Assembly (NCBI GenBank): GCA_964597315.1
Contig: CAZQXD010000103.1
Location: 1-10,204, forward strand
Length of the DNA stretch: 10,204 bases
Origin: CAZQXD01 sp964597315
GTDB lineage: Bacteria > Pseudomonadota > Gammaproteobacteria > Competibacterales > Competibacteraceae
Direction: 5' to 3'
Numbering within the stretch: the first letter of the stretch is position 1; each line of letters opens with the position of its first letter. Positions 7,252 through 10,204 of the stretch are shown one piece after another. The position numbers and the translations under genes are program-made. The notes under the pieces are model-generated. The model was given only the letters and a program-made list of their open reading frames with translations. It was not told where the DNA came from and did no database searches.

Positions 7252-7410
7252 CTTGCCGCGCACCAGGTCAATGACAGCCTCGCCCAGGTGCCATTCAACC
7301 AGAACACCAACCAAACCACCTATTTGCAAATTGATCCCAGCGACCGCCAGCTAGCGGATGTGCGTGAGTTCAAGCAGGAAATCCAGCAGGCATTAAGCCA
7401 TCTATCAAAC

Positions 7411-7941
7411 GCAATGCCTTGGGACAAAATGTCCGTCTCGAACAGGAACGGATCGCTTGGGATGTCGCTTGGAATGCTTTGCGGAAGGCTATTTGACGGG
7501 GTGACGTATGAGCCGAGTAGGGAGGTTGCCTGGGCGGTGATCGAAAAAGGGCCTGAGGTGAAATGACGACCGCGGGTTAAGGTTGTAGCGATTGGGGACA
7601 AATAACGTGAAGGATCGAGTCACTCTAGGATTTCTCTTAGTGCCTGACGGATGTAACCCGTCTTTCGCGGCGGTGAGGTAGGTGGGAGAGTGGGTTCCCC
7701 TGCCCCTGAGACAGGAGCTTGGGTAAGATGAAGTTGCGAACCCCCATCCCCCGAGGCACCCACCGATGCTGATCGTCCGCCAAGCTCCGTCACAAGCTGG
7801 CGCCAATGAGCGCGAGGAGCTGGTTCTGTCGGACGAGATGGCGTTTATCCTTCCGCTGACTTCTGAACGGGGTAGCGCCACCACGACCAAGCTCGTGAGG
7901 CTGCGCCAGTAGCCCAATCGATAAGCCTCTCGCCGCGTGTT
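7411..7941. other. Unassigned stretch between the jetC relic and the racemase gene
   Basis: No recognised gene. The jetC frame stays open to TGA 7564-7566, but after 7410 it is unlike JetC. A different frame at about 7415-7490 reads LGQNVRLEQERIAWDVAW and on to LRKAI before TGA. It looks helical and protein-like, so it could be the end of another broken gene. GGGTTC (7692-7697) and GAACCC (7738-7743) form a spaced inverted repeat of unknown meaning. A 48-codon open frame starts at 7766. The composition and broken frames fit more mobile-element debris. Confidence 0.45.
7766..7912 (+). CDS. Possible small protein, 48 aa, unrecognised
   Basis: A short frame beginning MLIVRQAPSQAGANEREELV, with GAGG eight bases before its ATG as a possible ribosome-binding site. 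I see no domain, signal peptide or membrane segment. It converges on the racemase gene, whose stop is 30 bases away. It could equally be chance or the start of a broken gene. Confidence 0.2.
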   Translation: MLIVRQAPSQAGANEREELVLSDEMAFILPLTSERGSATTTKLVRLRQ

Positions 7942-9489
7942 TCATAATCCACCCGTGCCGTGCCGAGTGTCCGAAGACGCGGCGGCTCTCGCCAGCGCCA
8001 CACACTTGCGGGCCAAGATATCGGTGGGATCGAGCAGCGCGACGCGCTTGTCGCCGACCGGAAAGCTATCGGTCTGCGCCAGCAGAAGCGGCAGTTCCGT
8101 GCAGCCGAGGATGACCACCTCGGCGCCCTTGGCGACAACGTTCCCGAGCGCGAGCAGAAGCTCTTCCATGCATTCGCCTTCGGTATAGCCCGCCTTCACG
8201 CCCCGCTCGCCATAGATCGCGTTCATGACGCGTTTTTGAAACTCCGGGTCCGGAACGACGAGCTGAAATCGTGTCGGAGCGATGATATCGGCATACACGC
8301 CGCTGGTGACGGTCCCGGAGGTGGCTAGCAAGCCAATACATTGGCGATCCGCGTAGTGGCGTTTGATGAATTCGACGGTCTCGTAAAGCATGTTCACCAC
8401 GGGTATCGCCAGGTAGCGTTGAATGCGTTCCACGAATGCGTGCGCGGTGTTGCAAGGAATCGCAATAAGGTCGGCGTCCGCCTCTTCGAGTCGCTTGCAG
8501 GTCGAATAAAGTGCGATAGTGGGATCCTGCCCATCGCCGACGAGGTGCGCGGTGCGATCAGGAATTTGAGGATTGTGCTCAACGACCATCTTGATGTGGT
8601 CTTGATCCCGTGCGGCCTCCGTGCGGCTGATGATCTTATCCATGAAATCGACCGTGGCGGCCGGACCCACGCCGCCGACGATTCCCACCTTGAACGGTTT
8701 CGCGGCGCCGCGCTCTTCGTGGTCGATCGCGTAACTCGCATAGACCTGGTTCGAGTCTATGATGGGGGCGCTACTTTGCCCGCGCAGGTCGTCGATCACG
8801 ATGGGAATTTCGGTCAACCCAGGCAGTATCAGTTCGGCGCCCTGATCGACGAGATCCTGGCATGCCTGGTCCATCAGCTCGATTGGTGCGCCGCGCAACT
8901 GACCTGCCTTGATTCCCCGTTCTCCGTAGATTGCTTCCATGACGCCTTCCTGCTGGGCCTCGGCCGAGGGGTACAGAAGCTCATGGCGGTCCGTGGTGAA
9001 ATACCGTTCGAATAGGCATTTTCGCCGCACGTAGGTGGAGGTGAGAACGCCGATGCGTCTCACCGTCGGGTAGCGGCGCTCAACGTGATCCCGAAGCGCA
9101 TCCATCATGTTCACGATCGGCGTTTCGAGTGCGGATCGCAGTTCGTCGATGAACGTGTGACTGATGAAACAGGTCAGGATCACGGCGTCGATTCGGCGCG
9201 CTTCGAGGCGCTTGATCGTATCGAATACGTAGAGTTTCCGAGCGTTGGGATCGAATCCGCCGTCCGCGACAGCGTGCCCGTCGTCGAACGGGTGCTGTTC
9301 GAATATCACATTGAAATGTTCGCGGTCGCTACGTGCCGGTGTCGACTTGACCAATTTGAAGAAGATGTCCGCTCCGGCCAGAGGACCCAGTCCCCCGACG
9401 ATACCGAACCGTGTACGTCGTGATTCTCGCATTCTCGAACTCCCCACTTTTTCCGTGACATGCCCGCCAGGGATTTTCAGCTCAACCAT
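7942..9489 (-). CDS. Tandem-duplicated aspartate/glutamate racemase-family protein
   Basis: A 515-residue protein made of two copies of the Asp/Glu racemase fold. Racemases of this PLP-independent family use two cysteines to remove and add the alpha proton of aspartate or glutamate. The first copy (about residues 28-255) starts FGIVGGLGPLAGAD. It has Cys107 in LTCFISHTF, but position 225 is Leu in PGLTEIP where the second cysteine belongs. The second copy (about 267-505) starts VGIVGGVGPAATVD and has both: Cys346 in PCNTAH and Cys463 in GCTELP. The repeat is also seen in AIYGERGIKAG (residues 186-196) against AIYGERGVKAG (424-434). So the C-terminal half should be active and the N-terminal half may be structural, regulatory or of changed specificity. 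The ATG at 9489 has a GGAGG site seven to eight bases upstream. No operon partner is present. Hydantoin racemase or maleate isomerase activity is a less likely alternative. Confidence 0.88.
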   Translation of the reverse strand: MVELKIPGGHVTEKVGSSRMRESRRTRFGIVGGLGPLAGADIFFKLVKSTPARSDREHFNVIFEQHPFDDGHAVADGGFDPNARKLYVFDTIKRLEARRIDAVILTCFISHTFIDELRSALETPIVNMMDALRDHVERRYPTVRRIGVLTSTYVRRKCLFERYFTTDRHELLYPSAEAQQEGVMEAIYGERGIKAGQLRGAPIELMDQACQDLVDQGAELILPGLTEIPIVIDDLRGQSSAPIIDSNQVYASYAIDHEERGAAKPFKVGIVGGVGPAATVDFMDKIISRTEAARDQDHIKMVVEHNPQIPDRTAHLVGDGQDPTIALYSTCKRLEEADADLIAIPCNTAHAFVERIQRYLAIPVVNMLYETVEFIKRHYADRQCIGLLATSGTVTSGVYADIIAPTRFQLVVPDPEFQKRVMNAIYGERGVKAGYTEGECMEELLLALGNVVAKGAEVVILGCTELPLLLAQTDSFPVGDKRVALLDPTDILARKCVALARAAASSDTRHGTGGL

Positions 9490-9540
9490 GTTTGTGCCTC
9501 CAAGGGGCCCATGACTTGACGTTAAGTACCCGACGCCCCC

Positions 9541-9569
9541 ATACTAGCCCACTAGTCGGCAACGGTTAA
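9541..9569 (-). promoter_or_regulatory. Candidate sigma-70 promoter of the racemase gene
   Basis: On the minus strand TTAACC (9569-9564) and TAGTAT (9546-9541) are separated by 17 bases, each matching the consensus at four of six positions. They lie about 50 bases upstream of the racemase start codon. No better pair is visible in the gap. Confidence 0.35.
9543..9556. promoter_or_regulatory. TrpR-like palindrome overlapping the racemase promoter
   Basis: ACTAG-CCCA-CTAGT is a perfect inverted repeat with a four-base centre, the same half-sites and spacing as the core of the enterobacterial tryptophan repressor operator (ACTAG-TTAA-CTAGT). It covers most of the candidate -10 box, a position suited to repression. 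No trpR is in the window, so the link is inference from one site. Confidence 0.3.
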
Positions 9570-9632
9570 GATAATAAGTTGCTGATTTTATGAATTAAAA
9601 AGGCGAGTTTTGGGGGCTTCCCGCCGAAGCGC

Positions 9633-9653
9633 CGACCGTCCCCGGAACGGTCG
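9633..9653. repeat. Inverted repeat upstream of the SRP RNA gene
   Basis: CGACCGT and ACGGTCG pair over a seven-base loop (CCCCGGA). There is no T-run directly after it on either strand, so it is not a standard terminator. It lies about 19 bases before the SRP RNA. Confidence 0.35.
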
Positions 9654-9671
9654 CCTCAAACACCAGTCAAT

Positions 9672-9785
9672 GGTGACCCTGCCGGTCCCCCCGCGACGAT
9701 AAGCTGTGAACCCCGTCAGGCCCGGAAGGGAGCAGCGGCAGCAGTGGACTCGGGCGCCGGGGTGTGGCTGGCATGGGTCGCCACC
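9672..9785 (+). ncRNA. Signal recognition particle 4.5S RNA
   Basis: The RNA pairs with Ffh to target nascent membrane proteins to the inner membrane. The conserved domain IV is clear: GTCAGGCCCGGAAGGGAGCA at about 9715-9734 contains the GGAA tetraloop and the asymmetric-loop bases CAGG and AGCA. The arms also fit: GGTGACCCTGCCGG on the left side pairs with GGCTGGCATGGGTCGCCACC on the right. At about 114 bases it has the length of the short proteobacterial form without an Alu domain. The ends were set by the outer pairing and may be off by a few bases. Confidence 0.9.
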
Positions 9786-9871
9786 ATTCCAGGCCACTCC
9801 ACCCGCAGGCCGCTTCTTCCGGAATATCGGCGCCGGGGATGATCGTACCCCCCCGCGCCGTCAAGCCGCTA

Positions 9872-10204
9872 TCACGCCGCAGGAGCGTAATACACCTGCT
9901 CGTCCAGTTCCCCTTCGCTCTTGGCCACCAGTACCGCCACCATGGCGTCGCCGGTGACGTTGGTGGCGGTGCGGGCCATGTCCAGGATGCGGTCGATGCC
10001 GGCGATGATGGCCACGCCTTCCAGGGGCAGACCCACGGTGGTCAGCACCAAGGACAGCATGATCAGCCCGGCCCCCGGCACCCCGGCGGTGCCTATAGAG
10101 GCTAGGGTGGAGGTGAGGATAATGGTGAGATACTGAGTCATGCTCAAGTCCAGGGCGATCGCACGAAAAGTCACATATCTAACAGCAGCTTGGTCAGATA
10201 CTGC
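9872..10204 (-). CDS. Dicarboxylate/amino-acid:cation symporter (GltP/DctA family), C-terminal part
   Basis: The last roughly 110 residues of an inner-membrane secondary transporter of the SDF (DAACS) family, which moves glutamate, aspartate or C4-dicarboxylates with sodium ions or protons. Family landmarks are the HP2 hairpin ASIGTAGVPGAG, the following membrane segment LIMLSLVLTTVGLPLEGVA, and the transmembrane-8 substrate and ion site DRILDMARTATNVTGDAM. The C-terminal tail ends at TGA 9874-9872. The gene runs past the right edge. The roughly 17 residues nearest the edge, before ALDLSMTQYLTIIL, look unlike the family (expected a hydrophobic FIAQ-type helix), so a frameshift or break may lie near 10150-10204. 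Substrate cannot be assigned from this fragment. Confidence 0.8.
   Translation of the reverse strand, partial: AVSDQAAVRYVTFRAIALDLSMTQYLTIILTSTLASIGTAGVPGAGLIMLSLVLTTVGLPLEGVAIIAGIDRILDMARTATNVTGDAMVAVLVAKSEGELDEQVYYAPAA

Larger units (their letters stand above)
7015..7260 (-). mobile_element. Internally deleted IS200/IS605 (TnpB-type) element relic
   Basis: About 246 bases, limits approximate, inside jetC. Read on the minus strand it begins with a GC-rich hairpin (CCCCGCC, loop, GGCGGGG at 7232-7251) of the type found at left ends of these elements. It then runs into the last codons of a TnpB-like protein (GPTAGQAGSNACGD, then AQEPTEAIPQ), and ends with the right-end hairpin and GGGGAGGATGTC (7017-7042). 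The transposase gene and nearly all of tnpB are gone. IS200/IS605 elements insert without target duplication, and none is seen. Its length is close to a multiple of three and the jetC frame agrees on both sides, but a TGA at 7240-7242 inside it stops translation. Confidence 0.7.
5883..7410 (+). pseudogene. jetC relic (Wadjet SMC-like subunit), truncated at both ends
   Basis: JetC is the MukB/SMC-like ATPase of the Wadjet JetABCD complex, which recognises and cleaves small circular plasmids. The fragment carries the central coiled coil and hinge. Marker stretches are GELIEVKPDEAEWQGAIERV (from 6238), HLGQRLVYYRTG, FRRADRALTREGQAKHSKTR, and RRYWVLGFDNREKLALY. After an inserted IS200/IS605 relic (about 7015-7260) the same frame resumes with HQVNDSLAQVPFNQNT and continues to REFKQEIQQALSHLSN (to about 7410). 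Intact JetC is about 1,100 residues or more. Here the Walker A head at the N-terminus and the signature and Walker B head at the C-terminus are both missing, so the product cannot bind ATP. The left break is the IS3 junction. Past 7410 the frame stays open to 7566 but no longer looks like JetC. No jetA, jetB or jetD is in the window. Confidence 0.83.

Noticed and set aside
6760..7329. A 189-codon minus-strand frame across jetC and the IS200/IS605 relic
   Set aside because: Only the part at about 7060-7200 resembles a TnpB C-terminus; the rest is antisense jetC. It is not a gene of its own.
8341..9015. A 224-codon plus-strand frame inside the racemase locus
   Set aside because: Antisense to a strongly supported two-domain racemase; no family motif.
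9633..9653. A rho-independent terminator next to the SRP RNA gene
   Set aside because: A good stem but no adjacent T-run on either strand; the TTTTT on the minus strand is about 30 bases away, with other sequence between.
9764..10105. A 113-codon plus-strand frame opposite the symporter end
   Set aside because: His/Gly-rich antisense of a conserved transporter gene, and it also overlaps the SRP RNA.
1..10204. CRISPR array, tRNA or rRNA genes
   Set aside because: No regularly spaced repeats and no tRNA or rRNA signature sequences were seen on either strand.

Overview
The window looks like an accessory, insertion-scarred stretch of a GC-rich proteobacterial chromosome, probably gammaproteobacterial. 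A short 4.5S-type SRP RNA, a GltP/DctA-type transporter and several proteobacterial transposon families point that way. The lineage call is tentative.

Layout. Positions 1-370 hold no recognisable gene. Positions 371-2339 carry a divergent pair: a class I SAM-dependent methyltransferase on the minus strand and a cupin-type AraC regulator on the plus strand, 49 bases apart. A 76-base imperfect direct repeat (55/76 identical, no gaps) lies on both sides of this pair, at 60-135 and 2407-2482.

From about 2467 to 7410 the window is a nest of dead elements. The oldest layer is a relic of jetC, the SMC-like subunit of the Wadjet anti-plasmid system. It has lost its N-terminal and C-terminal ATPase parts. 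Its left side is replaced by an IS3-family transposase (frameshifts, a stop codon, a four-residue deletion). That transposase is itself split by a 2,628-base serine-recombinase element at 3171-5798. Joining base 3170 to 5799 restores the IS3 reading frame exactly. The inserted element carries a DUF5372-like (Y4bD/Y4pK) gene, a 63-codon gene and a large serine recombinase with at least two, probably three, inactivating lesions. A further roughly 246-base internally deleted IS200/IS605 TnpB-type relic sits in the jetC coiled-coil region, and the jetC frame is the same on both sides of it.

Positions 7411-7941 hold little that can be recognised. The right part is more ordinary chromosome: a tandem-duplicated aspartate/glutamate racemase-family protein (minus strand) whose first half has lost catalytic residues and whose upstream region carries a TrpR-like palindrome over a candidate -10 box; the SRP 4.5S RNA gene (plus strand); and the C-terminal end of a dicarboxylate/amino-acid:cation symporter (minus strand) that runs off the window.

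No new intact system is evident. The best leads are the Wadjet graveyard with its clean nested insertion, the repeat-flanked regulator/methyltransferase cassette, the TnpB relic that may retain an omega-RNA-like 3' end, and the half-degenerate double racemase.
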